Shown: positions 53,043 to 61,940 of the stretch, in pieces
Layout: each line of letters opens with the position of its first letter
How positions within the stretch are numbered: position 1 is the first letter of the stretch
Assembly (NCBI GenBank): GCA_963603365.1
Contig: CAVCMI010000003.1
Location: forward strand, 62,001-126,000
Direction: 5' to 3'
DNA from: F23-D06 sp963603365
Lineage (GTDB): Bacteria; Bacteroidota; Bacteroidia; Bacteroidales; WCHB1-69
Length of the DNA: 64,000 nt
The notes under the pieces: model-generated
The model's input: only the letters and a program-made list of their open reading frames with translations
The model's database searches: none
What the model was told of the DNA's origin: nothing
Position numbers and translations under genes: made by a program

Positions 53043-53235
53043 CGATTTTTTCAGCAATCGCGCAATGCGTTTTTTTCAACTTCACGGATTGTCCGAAATG
53101 ATGAAAAACAATGCCGCTTCCGAGAGGCTCGCCCGATCCCTGACATCATCCCTGCTTTTCCACGCCAGACACCATAAAACCTGTGCAGTGTGTTTTAAAA
53201 TGTGTTTCAGGACAGCAGGTCAGCCGTTTTTTTTC

Positions 53236-53244
53236 TATTTTTGC
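53236..53244 (+). promoter_or_regulatory. -7 element for the DUF349 gene
   Basis: TATTTTTGC on the plus strand, 44 bases before the ATG at 53289. Confidence 0.7.
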
Positions 53245-53288
53245 GCCCTGATTATTAACCACCTATTACTATTCATTAAAATAATCTT

Positions 53289-55514
53289 ATGGAACAACAA
53301 GATTTTCTTTCTCAAGAGAATGTCGAGATGCAGCCTCAAGAGATGAATCCCGGGACTTCAGCAGAAGTTCAAAATGCTATGCCTCAAGAAACTTCTACAC
53401 CTGAAGAGGATACTGTTAATGTTGAAGAGCCTGTGGACTGCGCTGAACAGGTCGATCCGGAACAGCCTGCCTTGGCAGCAGAGCCTGCCCCGGCAGCAGA
53501 TCCGGCACAGGAAACCGTGAAACAAGAGCCTGCCGAGGAAAAGTCGGCAGAAGAGATTGCCGCCGAAATTGAACGCCAGCAGAATGTGACAGAGCCGGAG
53601 TCCGAGCCGGAGTCTGAAAACGAACCCGCAGAAACGCTGGAACAGATAGAAACCGAATATGCCTCCCTTAACCTTGAACAGTGCGTGTCAGAACTCGAAC
53701 GCCTGGTCGATGGCCCTGATGTCAATGCCATTAAGCAAAGGGTAGGCGTGCTTCGCTCAAGAATCATTGACTTCTTGAAGGAAAGAAGACGCGAGGCCGT
53801 GGCCGCCTATAATGCCGCCAAGGCAGCAGCCGAAGCAAAGTCCGCCGAAACCCCCGAAGAACCCGTTGCCGAACCTGAAGCGCCCTCCAATGAGCCCGAC
53901 GAGACTGAACTCCGCTTCAACAAGGCTTTCCAGAAATTCAAGGACGCCAAAGCCAAGTTCGTCGAGGAACTGGAAGCCCAGAAACTGAAAAACTTTGACG
54001 CCAAGAAGCAGATCATTGAAGGTCTCCGTAACCTCGTAGAGACGGAATCTAACCTTAAGGTGCTGAACGACAAATTCAAGGAGTTTCAGGAGGCTTGGAA
54101 AAACATAGGCCCGGTGCCGCAAGCCGAGTCGACGAACCTTTGGCAGAACTACCATTTCTATGTTGAGAAGTTCTTTGACATCCTCAGGATGAACAAGGAG
54201 ATGCGCGCACTGGACCTTAAGAAGAACCTCGAAAGCAAACTCGAACTCTGCGAGAAAGCCGAGTCTCTGCTGCTCGTCGATTCTATCAACCAGTCGTTCA
54301 AGGAACTCCAAAGCCTCCACGAACAGTGGAAGGAGATCGGCCCTGTGCCCGAAGAGAAAAAAGAAGAGGTGTGGGAACGCTTCAAGTCCGCGTCCGACCA
54401 GATCAACGCCAGAAGGAAAGAGTTCTATGACAGGTTGTTTGCCGAAGAACAGAACAACTATAATGCCAAGGTCGTCCTTTGCGAACAGGCAGAAGAAGCC
54501 GTGTCCAATATTTCTGGTTCGCTTAAGGAGTACAACAGCATCAGCGACAAGCTGACCGAACTGCTGACGGTGTGGAAAACGCTCGGGCCGGCTCCCGCAA
54601 AACTGAACGATGAAATCTGGAACCGCTTCAAGTCCACGCTCGACAAGTTCTTTGCCGCCAAGAAAGAGTATTTCCAGAACATCAAGGAGACGCAGACACA
54701 GAATTACAACAAGAAACTGAACCTCGTGCTGCAGGCGGAGGGCATCGCCGACCGTACCGACTGGAAACAGGCAACCGAAGAGATGCTTAAGCTCCAAGCC
54801 GAATGGAAGACCATCGGCACGATACCGCGCAAGTATTCCGACCAGGTCTGGAAACGCTTCAGAGCCGCGTGCGACAAGTTCTTTGAGGCCAAATCGAATT
54901 ATTTCAAGAATGTTCAAGAGGTTGAAAACGTGAATCTCAAGAAAAAAGAGGAACTTGTCCAGAAGATCCTTGCCCATGAGTTCGGCGACGACCGCGCTGC
55001 CAATATGGAGGTGCTGAAGGCCTACCAGAACGAATGGATCGAAATAGGATTTGTTCCCAAAAAAGAGAAAGACAAGATCTATGCACAGTACCGGGAGGCG
55101 CTCGACAAACGCTTCGCCGAACTCAAGATCAGTGCCGATGATCTGCGCCATACCCGCTTCCAGTCACGGATTGACAATATCCTCAACAGCCCTGATGCCA
55201 GCAAGATGATCGACAGGGAGAAGAACAACCTCCGCAACCGCCTGAACCAGCTTCGCGAAGATATCCCGCTGTGGGAAAACAACCTCGGTTTCTTTGCAAA
55301 TTCGAAAAACGCCGAAATTGTCACCGCAGAGTTCCGCAAAAAGATAGAGGCCGCCAAAGCCGAAGCCAAGGATCTTGAATACAAGCTGGCTATGATGAAC
55401 CGCTCGCAAAAGAAAGAGCAAAAGGCTGCAAAACAAGACGAAACACAAACTGACCAGTCAGCCTCGGCTGACCAGTCTGCCCCGGCTGACAAGTCAGCCC
55501 CGGCGGCTGAATAG
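53289..55514 (+). CDS. DUF349 repeat protein with acidic N-terminal extension
   Basis: 741 residues, no signal peptide. Residues 1-120 are a low-complexity acidic region rich in Glu, Pro, Ala and Gln. From about 195 to 630 there are five DUF349 units marked by W-x-x-I/L-G-x-x-P followed by W/Y-x-x-F/Y (EAWKNIGPVPQAES, EQWKEIGPVPEEKK, TVWKTLGPAPAKLN, AEWKTIGTIPRKYS, NEWIEIGFVPKKEK). The C terminus is helical and ends in an 18-bp tandem repeat. DUF349 proteins are helical, possibly coiled-coil, and their function is unknown; a cytoplasmic scaffold or nucleic-acid-associated role is a guess. Monocistronic with terminator. Confidence 0.85.
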   Translation: MEQQDFLSQENVEMQPQEMNPGTSAEVQNAMPQETSTPEEDTVNVEEPVDCAEQVDPEQPALAAEPAPAADPAQETVKQEPAEEKSAEEIAAEIERQQNVTEPESEPESENEPAETLEQIETEYASLNLEQCVSELERLVDGPDVNAIKQRVGVLRSRIIDFLKERRREAVAAYNAAKAAAEAKSAETPEEPVAEPEAPSNEPDETELRFNKAFQKFKDAKAKFVEELEAQKLKNFDAKKQIIEGLRNLVETESNLKVLNDKFKEFQEAWKNIGPVPQAESTNLWQNYHFYVEKFFDILRMNKEMRALDLKKNLESKLELCEKAESLLLVDSINQSFKELQSLHEQWKEIGPVPEEKKEEVWERFKSASDQINARRKEFYDRLFAEEQNNYNAKVVLCEQAEEAVSNISGSLKEYNSISDKLTELLTVWKTLGPAPAKLNDEIWNRFKSTLDKFFAAKKEYFQNIKETQTQNYNKKLNLVLQAEGIADRTDWKQATEEMLKLQAEWKTIGTIPRKYSDQVWKRFRAACDKFFEAKSNYFKNVQEVENVNLKKKEELVQKILAHEFGDDRAANMEVLKAYQNEWIEIGFVPKKEKDKIYAQYREALDKRFAELKISADDLRHTRFQSRIDNILNSPDASKMIDREKNNLRNRLNQLREDIPLWENNLGFFANSKNAEIVTAEFRKKIEAAKAEAKDLEYKLAMMNRSQKKEQKAAKQDETQTDQSASADQSAPADKSAPAAE
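55452..55505. repeat. Three tandem 18-bp repeats at the 3' end of the DUF349 gene
   Basis: Units at 55452-55469, 55470-55487 and 55488-55505 (consensus GACCAGTCAGCCCCGGCT) encode DQSASA, DQSAPA and DKSAPA. The unit length is a multiple of three, so copy number could vary without a frameshift. Confidence 0.88.
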
Positions 55515-55542
55515 CTTGGTTGATCAATAAAGGTTTGCAATT

Positions 55543-55570
55543 AGGGGCATCTCATTGAGATGCCCCTTTC
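55543..55570 (+). terminator. Terminator of the DUF349 gene
   Basis: AGGGGCATCTC pairs with GAGATGCCCCT around an ATT loop, then TTTCCCTATTTAT. It lies 28 bases after the stop. Confidence 0.75.
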
Positions 55571-55621
55571 CCTATTTATGTAGTATGGTGTCTGATTTAT
55601 GGCGATGAACAGAATGCCGCG

Positions 55622-55641
55622 ACGAATGCCACGGCATTCGT
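55622..55641. repeat. 20-bp palindrome downstream of rfbB
   Basis: ACGAATGCC and GGCATTCGT flank a 2-base centre. Another GAATGCCGC lies just to the left (55612-55620). It is 41 bases past the rfbB stop; no T-tract follows, so it is not a classical terminator. Confidence 0.5.
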
Positions 55642-55682
55642 AACCGTGCCGCCAATGGTCAGGATGCTGTGGCGACGCTCTG

Positions 55683-56741
55683 TTAGCGGTTTCCGTACAT
55701 CTTGCGGTAATACTCGACGTATGCGCCTGAAGTGACGTGGTCGAACCACGCCTCGTTCCCGAGATACCAATCGACGGTTTTCTCGAAGCCTTCGTCAAAC
55801 TGGACGTTCGGTTTCCATCCCAGTTCTCGCTGTATCTTTGACGAGTCGATGGCATACCGCAAGTCGTGTCCGGCACGGTCGGTGACGTAGGTGATCAGGC
55901 GCTCTGATGTGCCGGCAGGTCTCCCGAGCTTGCGGTCCATTATTTCTGTCAGTTTGCGGATGAGGTCGATGTTGCGCCACTCATTGTTGCCGCCGATATT
56001 GTAGGTGGAACCGGGCTCTGCCTTGTGGTAAATCAGGTCAATGGCTTCCGCATGGTCTTCAACGTAGAGCCAGTCGCGCACATTGATGCCCTTTCCATAG
56101 ACGGGCAGCGGTTTGTTATGCTTTATGTTGTTGATGAACAAGGGTATCAGTTTTTCAGGAAACTGGTTGGGCCCGTAGTTGTTCGAGCAGTTGGAGATGA
56201 CGGTCGGCATCCCGTAGGTGTCATGGTAGGCGCGCACAAAATGGTCAGCGCTGGCTTTTGCGGCAGAGTAGGGGCTGTGCGGATTGTAAGGGGTGGTCTC
56301 CGTGAAGAATCCGGTGTCTCCTAACGCGCCGTAAACCTCGTCGGTTGAAATCTGGTAAAACTTCCTGTTCTCCCAGTTGCCGTTCCAGACGGCGCGGGCA
56401 GCATTCAGAAGGTTGACGGTGCCGACCACGTTCGTGAGGACGAATTGCATGGGGTTGGTGATGGAACGGTCCACATGCGATTCGGCCGCAAGGTGGATGA
56501 CCCCGTCAAACTGACGGCTTCGGAAAAGCTCGAGCAGGAAATCCCCGTCTTCGATGTCGCCCTTTACGAAATGATAGTTCGGGCGGCTCTCAATGTCGGT
56601 AAGGTTTTCAAGATTGCCGGCGTAGGTCAGTTTGTCAAGATTGTAAATGTCGTAGCCGGGATACTTGTTTACAAAACGCCGTACGACGTGGGAACCGATG
56701 AATCCGGCGCCGCCAGTGACCAATATTGTTTTTGACGACAT
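55683..56741 (-). CDS. rfbB: dTDP-glucose 4,6-dehydratase
   Basis: Second step of dTDP-rhamnose synthesis, NAD-dependent. The 352 residues (usual 350) have the Rossmann motif TGGAGFIG (9-16), STDEVYG (132-138) with the dehydratase-type Asp-Glu pair, and the catalytic YSAAK (158-162). The other genes of the pathway (rfbA, rfbC, rfbD) are not adjacent. No -7 element identified upstream. Confidence 0.94.
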   Translation of the reverse strand: MSSKTILVTGGAGFIGSHVVRRFVNKYPGYDIYNLDKLTYAGNLENLTDIESRPNYHFVKGDIEDGDFLLELFRSRQFDGVIHLAAESHVDRSITNPMQFVLTNVVGTVNLLNAARAVWNGNWENRKFYQISTDEVYGALGDTGFFTETTPYNPHSPYSAAKASADHFVRAYHDTYGMPTVISNCSNNYGPNQFPEKLIPLFINNIKHNKPLPVYGKGINVRDWLYVEDHAEAIDLIYHKAEPGSTYNIGGNNEWRNIDLIRKLTEIMDRKLGRPAGTSERLITYVTDRAGHDLRYAIDSSKIQRELGWKPNVQFDEGFEKTVDWYLGNEAWFDHVTSGAYVEYYRKMYGNR

Positions 56742-56830
56742 AGTGTTCTCTATTTTTTGGTTAGTTGTAATTCACTTCATGTTTGACAGATGGCGAATAT
56801 GTCAACAGACGAAGTGTGCAATTGTTGTTA

Positions 56831-58048
56831 TTATTGTCTGCTATAAGATGTATAAGACGATAAAATGTTTTCTGCCAATGCTTTAAGGTCTGTCATCTGT
56901 TCTTCTTTCAACGATGACTTCAGGGTTACGACAGGTTTAAGCACGGGGCAGTTTGTCAAGGTGTCCAGGATTTTGAGCATGGCTTGTGCTGACTTTGGCG
57001 ACCAGGTGCCGTTTTCGATGAGGGCAAAGGTGCGGTTCTGAAGTTGGTGCGCCTGCAAGTCGAGCAGCAAGGTTTCCATAGGCGGGAAAAGTCCGTTGTT
57101 GTACGTCGGGGCGGCGAGCACGATGTGTCTGCTGCGGAATGCCTCCGCTACCAGACAGGAGACATGTGTGGCGGACACGTCATACATTCGGATGTCCGTA
57201 ACGCCTGCATCTGCCAACATGTTGGCCAATACGGTGGCTGCGGATGCCGTGTGGCCGTATGGAGATCCATAAAAGATTGCTATGCCTTCCGTTTCGGGAG
57301 TGTAGGTGCTCCAGAGCTGGTGTTTTCCGATGTAGTAGCCGATGTCTTCACGCCAAACAGGACCGTGCAGCGGGCAGACCATTTTGATGTCGAGCGCAGC
57401 GGCTTTTTGGAGGACTTTCTCGACATTGGGCCCGTATTTGCCCACAATGTTGGTGTAATAACGGCGCGCGTCGTCCAGCCAGTCGCGGTCAAAGTTGACC
57501 TCATCGGCAAAAAGGTTCCCGCTGAGTGCGCCGAATGTGCCGAATGCATCTGCCGAGAAGAGTATTTTCTCGGTCGACTCGTATGAGACCAGCACTTCTG
57601 GCCAGTGTACCATTGGAGCGGCCACAAAGGTGAATGTGTGCTTCCCTGTCGTCAAGGTGTCGCCCTCTTTTACGACGAGCGGTGCGGTTTGGAATGGCAT
57701 GTCGAAGAACTGTCCGATGAATTTGGCTGCGTGCGCGCTGCAGACAAGGCGCGTCTCGGGATGACGACGGATTACGGCGGCCGTCATGGCCAGATGGTCG
57801 GGCTCAACATGATGGACGACCAGATAGTCGAGGGGGCGTCCGTCCAAGGTCGACTCCAGGTTCTCAAGGAACTGCTCGCCAACGGCATTGTCCACCGTGT
57901 CCAACAGAACGGTCTGCTCGTCAAGAAGCAGGTATGCGTTGTAGGAGACGCCGCGCGGAACGGGCATGACGTTCTCAAATAGCGCGAGCCTTCGGTCGGA
58001 GGCTCCTATGTAATAAAGGTTTTCTTTGATTTGCCTTGCAGTTGTCAT
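56831..58048 (-). CDS. FprA-type flavodiiron protein
   Basis: Reduces oxygen to water and/or NO to N2O in anaerobes. The 405 residues have an N-terminal metallo-beta-lactamase domain with diiron ligands in HVEPDH (80-85), VHWPE, FSADAFG and CPLHGPVW. A C-terminal flavodoxin domain starts near 255 (AIFYGSPYGHTASAA). No extra rubredoxin or NADH-binding module. It lies 39 bases after the four-helix membrane protein of the porW-atpI group, where atpB would be expected. Confidence 0.92.
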   Translation of the reverse strand: MTTARQIKENLYYIGASDRRLALFENVMPVPRGVSYNAYLLLDEQTVLLDTVDNAVGEQFLENLESTLDGRPLDYLVVHHVEPDHLAMTAAVIRRHPETRLVCSAHAAKFIGQFFDMPFQTAPLVVKEGDTLTTGKHTFTFVAAPMVHWPEVLVSYESTEKILFSADAFGTFGALSGNLFADEVNFDRDWLDDARRYYTNIVGKYGPNVEKVLQKAAALDIKMVCPLHGPVWREDIGYYIGKHQLWSTYTPETEGIAIFYGSPYGHTASAATVLANMLADAGVTDIRMYDVSATHVSCLVAEAFRSRHIVLAAPTYNNGLFPPMETLLLDLQAHQLQNRTFALIENGTWSPKSAQAMLKILDTLTNCPVLKPVVTLKSSLKEEQMTDLKALAENILSSYTSYSRQ

Positions 58049-58087
58049 GATGATGCTGATTTTGTTGTTGAAATGTGTTGATTTGTT

Positions 58088-58516
58088 TTATTTGTTTTGA
58101 ATATTGTCTTTCCCGGTCTTGGTCCCGGCGAGGTCGCTGTTCTCTTTCTTCAGCACAAAGACCTCAAAAGCGGAATAGAGGAAATAGATGATGATGAATG
58201 AAATGGCGAACCGGAGGGCGTCGGGTCTGTTCAGGACCATATAGAGCGTGAGGAAAAGCAGGCATGATAACAACTTGACCACACGCGACAGCAGATAGTT
58301 GGATACGAAACGCTGGCTGGTCTTGCCATGGTCGTCGCGCAGCACGATGTAGATGGCAAACAAGGTGACGGCAAAGAAAAAGAGAATGATGAACGGCAAT
58401 GCGGGGCTGGCATATTCGGGGCAAAGCCATTGGAACAGGACGGAAAGCCCGGCGATTGCCGCAGAGAACACAATGATGCGGAAGGAGAATTTCTTAATGG
58501 GTATTTTTTTGCTCAT
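58088..58516 (-). CDS. Four-helix membrane protein of the atpI locus
   Basis: 142 residues with four predicted transmembrane helices (about 12-28, 38-60, 75-95, 102-122) and basic ends. Its ATG overlaps the AtpI-like stop (ATGA), so translation is coupled. In Bacteroidota such a protein is typically encoded between atpI and atpB and resembles AtpI-type assembly factors. Here atpB does not follow. Confidence 0.75.
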   Translation of the reverse strand: MSKKIPIKKFSFRIIVFSAAIAGLSVLFQWLCPEYASPALPFIILFFFAVTLFAIYIVLRDDHGKTSQRFVSNYLLSRVVKLLSCLLFLTLYMVLNRPDALRFAISFIIIYFLYSAFEVFVLKKENSDLAGTKTGKDNIQNK

Positions 58517-58755
58517 CTGTTGTTTTTTGTCTTTTTTTTTGGCAGTGTTTTCTTTATCAACAAATACATCGAAAGCGCAACGCCAGCCAGCGAGAGCACC
58601 ACCGTAAGCAGGGGGGAAGTGCCCGCCAGCTTGTCGAGTTTGATGCCTCCGAAGACACCTGCAGCTATGAGTGCGGCCATCTCGAAGCCTAAATTGGAAT
58701 AATAGGCATACCGGTGCAGTGCGTTGTCTCGTTCGGGCGGCTTCTTGTCAGCCAT
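58513..58755 (-). CDS. AtpZ/AtpI-family protein
   Basis: 80 residues with two transmembrane helices (about 24-42 and 48-67) separated by the GGIKLDKLAGTSPLLT loop typical of the AtpZ/AtpI family, which assists c-ring assembly or Mg/Ca transport for F-type ATP synthases. It begins 9 bases after the bactofilin stop. No F0 gene is next to it. Confidence 0.85.
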   Translation of the reverse strand: MADKKPPERDNALHRYAYYSNLGFEMAALIAAGVFGGIKLDKLAGTSPLLTVVLSLAGVALSMYLLIKKTLPKKKTKNNR

Positions 58756-58764
58756 TTGCCGGTG

Positions 58765-59151
58765 CTATTTTCCGGGTTGTGCAGCGCTTGTGACCGGGGC
58801 GCTTTTCTGGCTTTGCATCCTGCATGTGCCGGAAAACTCTGCGCCGGGCTCGATGGCGATTTTGCCGGCGATGATGTTGCCCGTAATGTTGGCGGTGGAT
58901 TTCAGGGAAATGAGGTTCGCCACATTCAGGGATTCTGTTTTTACGGAGCCTTCAATGTCAATGTTGGCGCAGGTGATGTTGCCCTCAACTTTGCCGTTGC
59001 GTCCGATGATGGCTTTGGACTTGGACACGATGTTGCCTTTCACGGTGCCGTCAATGCGGATGTCTCCGTTGGTGGCGATGTTGCCTTCGAGCATGGTGCC
59101 GTCGGCGATGATATTAACGGATCCGGTTTCTCTGGGTTCTATTTCTTTCAT
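58765..59151 (-). CDS. Bactofilin
   Basis: 128 residues forming a right-handed beta helix (DUF583): repeated short strands such as IIADGTMLEGNIATNGDIRI, GTVKGNIVSKSKAIIG and GKVEGNITCANIDIEG. Bactofilins polymerise without nucleotide and scaffold envelope proteins. Position between porW and atpI matches the arrangement I recall in other Bacteroidota. Confidence 0.88.
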   Translation of the reverse strand: MKEIEPRETGSVNIIADGTMLEGNIATNGDIRIDGTVKGNIVSKSKAIIGRNGKVEGNITCANIDIEGSVKTESLNVANLISLKSTANITGNIIAGKIAIEPGAEFSGTCRMQSQKSAPVTSAAQPGK

Positions 59152-59189
59152 AATTGCGTGTTGTTGTATGTTATGGCTATATATTGATG

Positions 59190-61886
59190 TTAGTTTCTTC
59201 CTTCCAGATAGTTTTTCTTGAAGAAGTCGTTGTACATGTTCCGTTCCTCTGTCTTGTTGTAGAACGTGGTGTAGTTCGTGGCGGAGATGGCGAAAGGCTC
59301 GATGTTGCCGTTTGCGATGTCGGCGGAGAAGCTCTCGTTTTTGACAAGGATGTCATAGTAGTCCATTGCCGTTTCGCTGTTGGCGAATTTAGACACGGTC
59401 ACCATCTGCTGGGTGTTGTTGATGTAGAAACTGGTGATGTTGAAGCGCTGGAGGCTGAAGAACGATTTGTTGAATGCGTTCAGGTTCTGCTTGACGGTCT
59501 GTATGGACAGATTGGATGTCTTCACCAGCAGGATCAGGTAGTGCGGCTTGTCTTTCTCGAGAACGAATGAGTGAGTTGCGGTTTTCTGTGAGGCGGCGGT
59601 GCCCGGCGCATCAGCATTGACTGCCGCATTTCCCGCTTTCTCGGCAACAGGCGCGGCGGCCGGCCCGGGCGACAGTGCTGAGAGGTGTATCCGGGCTAAT
59701 GTGGCCACGTCTTCGTTCGGGAAATCATTTACGATACGGTTCAGACGGCATACAAGGGTGTCCTCATTGTAAACTTGTCCGGCAGCCACGGCGCAGAGAT
59801 AACTGTATTTGGCCTTGAGGGTGGTGTCGGAACAAAGCGGGATGACCGGTTCCGACTTGCGGACCACATCTGCCCAACGCTTCAGGATGAAGTCGTCATA
59901 GACTTCGGCGTAACGGTTCTCGAATTCCATTTCGCGGGCCTTCAGCTTTTCATAGTATTTCGGGTCGTTGATGAGTTTTGCATAGTCCGTGTCCGGGTAT
60001 TTGGTCAGTATCAGCTGTTTGTAGGTCTCTGCTTTCGTTTTTTTCAGTTCCGTGTAGAGCACATAGAGCAAATAGGCGCAAGGCTGCGTGTATTCGCCGT
60101 CGGGGAATCTCTTGTAGAGAGACTCAAAAGACTCGCAGGCCTTGGGGAGGTTCTCGAGCAAGTCGCGGTAGATGTAGCCGACTTCAAAAAGATATTTGGA
60201 AATCAGTGCGTTGGATGAGTCTAAGGCTTGCTGTGTCAGAGGCAGGTCCTGCAGGTAATAAGCCTCCTTTTTAGGGTCTGTCTCCCGTTTGGGGATAGGG
60301 TTGCCGTCTTCGTCGTATTCGAGGGTGTCGGCGGCGGCATCGGGGTTGTTGAGCAGGTCGAGGTCTTCAAAGGCCAGCATTTCCTTGTTGCTGACAAACC
60401 AGTTGTCTTCGAGTTTCCGGTTGCCCCAACGGCGGTAGAAGTCCTGCTGTCCGGCGGTCACCAGCGATTGGTTGTAGAAGTACCATTTTCCGTTGGAGGA
60501 GGTTGTGTTGATGTTGGTATATGACGCTGCGTTCTGCAGGGCGAGCATGCGTTCGGCCTCCTCGGCGGCGGCTTTGCGTTCGGCCTCCGTATAGTCGGCA
60601 ATCATTTTCTGCACCCAGGTGCGGCGTTGCGCCTCGGGCATCTTCGCGATGCGCTGCAGGCTGTCCTGAAGGTCTATCTCGTCCAGCTTCAGCACCAGGT
60701 CTTTCAGTACGGTTGCTTTCTTTTTCACCCCGTCGTAGTCAGGGTAGTTCTTGGGGATGCTCAAGGTGGCGGTGTCATAGTAGTCCTGCGCCTTGCGGTA
60801 TTCGTCCTCCTCAAAGTAGAGGTCGGCCAGCGTGATGCTGGAAAAGGTGCGCTGATAGGCGTTGTTGGTATAGGCGGCCACCGACTTGGCCAGATAATCC
60901 TTGCGCAGGCTGTCGTCCTCGTCAATGCGGGCTATTTCGGAGCAGGCATAGAAGATCTGGTCCTTGAAGTCCTCGTTCTTGCTCTCTTCGAGCATCTTGC
61001 CGAAACGTTTCATGATGGCATTGCGCGACTCTTCCGTGCCGTCGTAGTTTCTGGCGATGTGCATTTGCGCGCAGAACACCATCTCGTATGTCGAAGAGCT
61101 CTTGATGACCTTGTTGAAGCAGTTCTGCGCTTCTGCCTGCTGTCCGAGTTCTTCGTACAGTTCGCCTACTATGAGGTTGAGGCGGGCTTTGAACTCCCTG
61201 TCGGGGCATGCGGCGATGGCATTGTTAAGATAGTCGATGGCTTCTTGCCTGTCGCCGTCAGGTGCGGTGAGGTGGTACTCGGCCTTGGCTGCGTTGAAGA
61301 GGAGCTTGAAACGCTTGTTTTTCTTGTTGGTGGACAGGTAATGCAGGTTCTCGAGCTGCTCGTCTGCACTGGCAAAGTAGCCCTGGCGCATGGAGGTGCG
61401 GGCCTGCAGGATGGCGGCGTCATTGTAGGTGTTGGACTTGGGATAGTTGTGCAGGATGTAGGACGACACGCGTTGAGCCTGTACATAGTCCTGCTTGTGA
61501 AAATAGGCCTGCCCCATCAGAAGGTAGGCGTCGTCGATGGTCTTGACGTATTCTTTCCCGCGTATCAGCATGGAGTGCTTGTATATGGACTTGGAAGCCT
61601 TTTCGATGGTGCGGTCAAGATGCGCGAGAGCGGGGGCAAGGTCCGACTTCGAGGGATAGTTATAGACAGGGAGCGTGGCGGTATAGTTGTCTTTCGACAG
61701 TTTTGACAGTTCCTCTTCAGCCTGCTTCATCGACTGCTTGCCGTTCCACAAGACATTATAACGGCAGGTGATATTGTGGTAGGCGCGGTTAGGGAAGGTG
61801 TTCTTTGATGTGGAACACCCGGTAATCCCTGCGGCCAGCACGGCAAGGAGGAGACAGAGCGTGACGGTTTTGCTTTTCAGTTTCAA
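59190..61886 (-). CDS. porW: PorW/SprE-like TPR lipoprotein of the type IX secretion system
   Basis: 898 residues. The start is a TTG at 61886: an in-frame TAG lies 12 bases upstream and no ATG gives the signal peptide. The lipoprotein signal ends AAGITGC (Cys24). The N-terminal half is TPR-rich (for example LLMGQAYFHKQDYVQAQRVS), and a conserved Cys/Tyr-rich opening (NITCRYNVLWNGKQSMKQ) follows the lipobox. PorW (P. gingivalis) and SprE (F. johnsoniae) are outer-membrane lipoproteins needed for type IX secretion; length and TPR plan fit. The gene order porW-bactofilin-atpI supports it. Confidence 0.83.
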   Translation of the reverse strand: MKLKSKTVTLCLLLAVLAAGITGCSTSKNTFPNRAYHNITCRYNVLWNGKQSMKQAEEELSKLSKDNYTATLPVYNYPSKSDLAPALAHLDRTIEKASKSIYKHSMLIRGKEYVKTIDDAYLLMGQAYFHKQDYVQAQRVSSYILHNYPKSNTYNDAAILQARTSMRQGYFASADEQLENLHYLSTNKKNKRFKLLFNAAKAEYHLTAPDGDRQEAIDYLNNAIAACPDREFKARLNLIVGELYEELGQQAEAQNCFNKVIKSSSTYEMVFCAQMHIARNYDGTEESRNAIMKRFGKMLEESKNEDFKDQIFYACSEIARIDEDDSLRKDYLAKSVAAYTNNAYQRTFSSITLADLYFEEDEYRKAQDYYDTATLSIPKNYPDYDGVKKKATVLKDLVLKLDEIDLQDSLQRIAKMPEAQRRTWVQKMIADYTEAERKAAAEEAERMLALQNAASYTNINTTSSNGKWYFYNQSLVTAGQQDFYRRWGNRKLEDNWFVSNKEMLAFEDLDLLNNPDAAADTLEYDEDGNPIPKRETDPKKEAYYLQDLPLTQQALDSSNALISKYLFEVGYIYRDLLENLPKACESFESLYKRFPDGEYTQPCAYLLYVLYTELKKTKAETYKQLILTKYPDTDYAKLINDPKYYEKLKAREMEFENRYAEVYDDFILKRWADVVRKSEPVIPLCSDTTLKAKYSYLCAVAAGQVYNEDTLVCRLNRIVNDFPNEDVATLARIHLSALSPGPAAAPVAEKAGNAAVNADAPGTAASQKTATHSFVLEKDKPHYLILLVKTSNLSIQTVKQNLNAFNKSFFSLQRFNITSFYINNTQQMVTVSKFANSETAMDYYDILVKNESFSADIANGNIEPFAISATNYTTFYNKTEERNMYNDFFKKNYLEGRN

Positions 61887-61902
61887 AATGCTATTCTATG
61901 TT

Positions 61903-61910
61903 CAAAAATA
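61903..61910 (-). promoter_or_regulatory. Weak candidate -7 element before porW
   Basis: TATTTTTG (without the final C) on the minus strand, 16 bases before the TTG start, leaving almost no leader. Read-through from ribE is equally likely. Confidence 0.35.
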
Positions 61911-61940
61911 ATGTCTGCACTTAACGGATTGTCAGCCCTT

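Larger units (their letters stand above)
52963..53288. other. 326-base divergent intergenic region
   Basis: Holds the kor -7 element (53034-53042) and the DUF349 -7 element (53236-53244). Between them, 193 bases show no RNA gene, repeat or convincing frame; the plus-strand frame starting at 53065 is not supported. Confidence 0.6.

Noticed and set aside
52963..53288. Riboswitch or small RNA in the kor/DUF349 gap
   Set aside because: No conserved riboswitch core or stable terminator-backed structure was seen beyond the two -7 elements.
53757..55151. 464-codon minus-strand open frame across the DUF349 gene
   Set aside because: Antisense shadow; the plus-strand frame shows five regular DUF349 modules and the shadow only Leu/Phe-rich filler.
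55452..55505. CRISPR-like short repeats
   Set aside because: The units are 18 bp, directly adjacent with no spacers and in frame inside a coding sequence; no CRISPR array is present in the window.
60627..61706. 359-codon plus-strand frame across porW
   Set aside because: Antisense to the TPR region of porW, with no domain or promoter.
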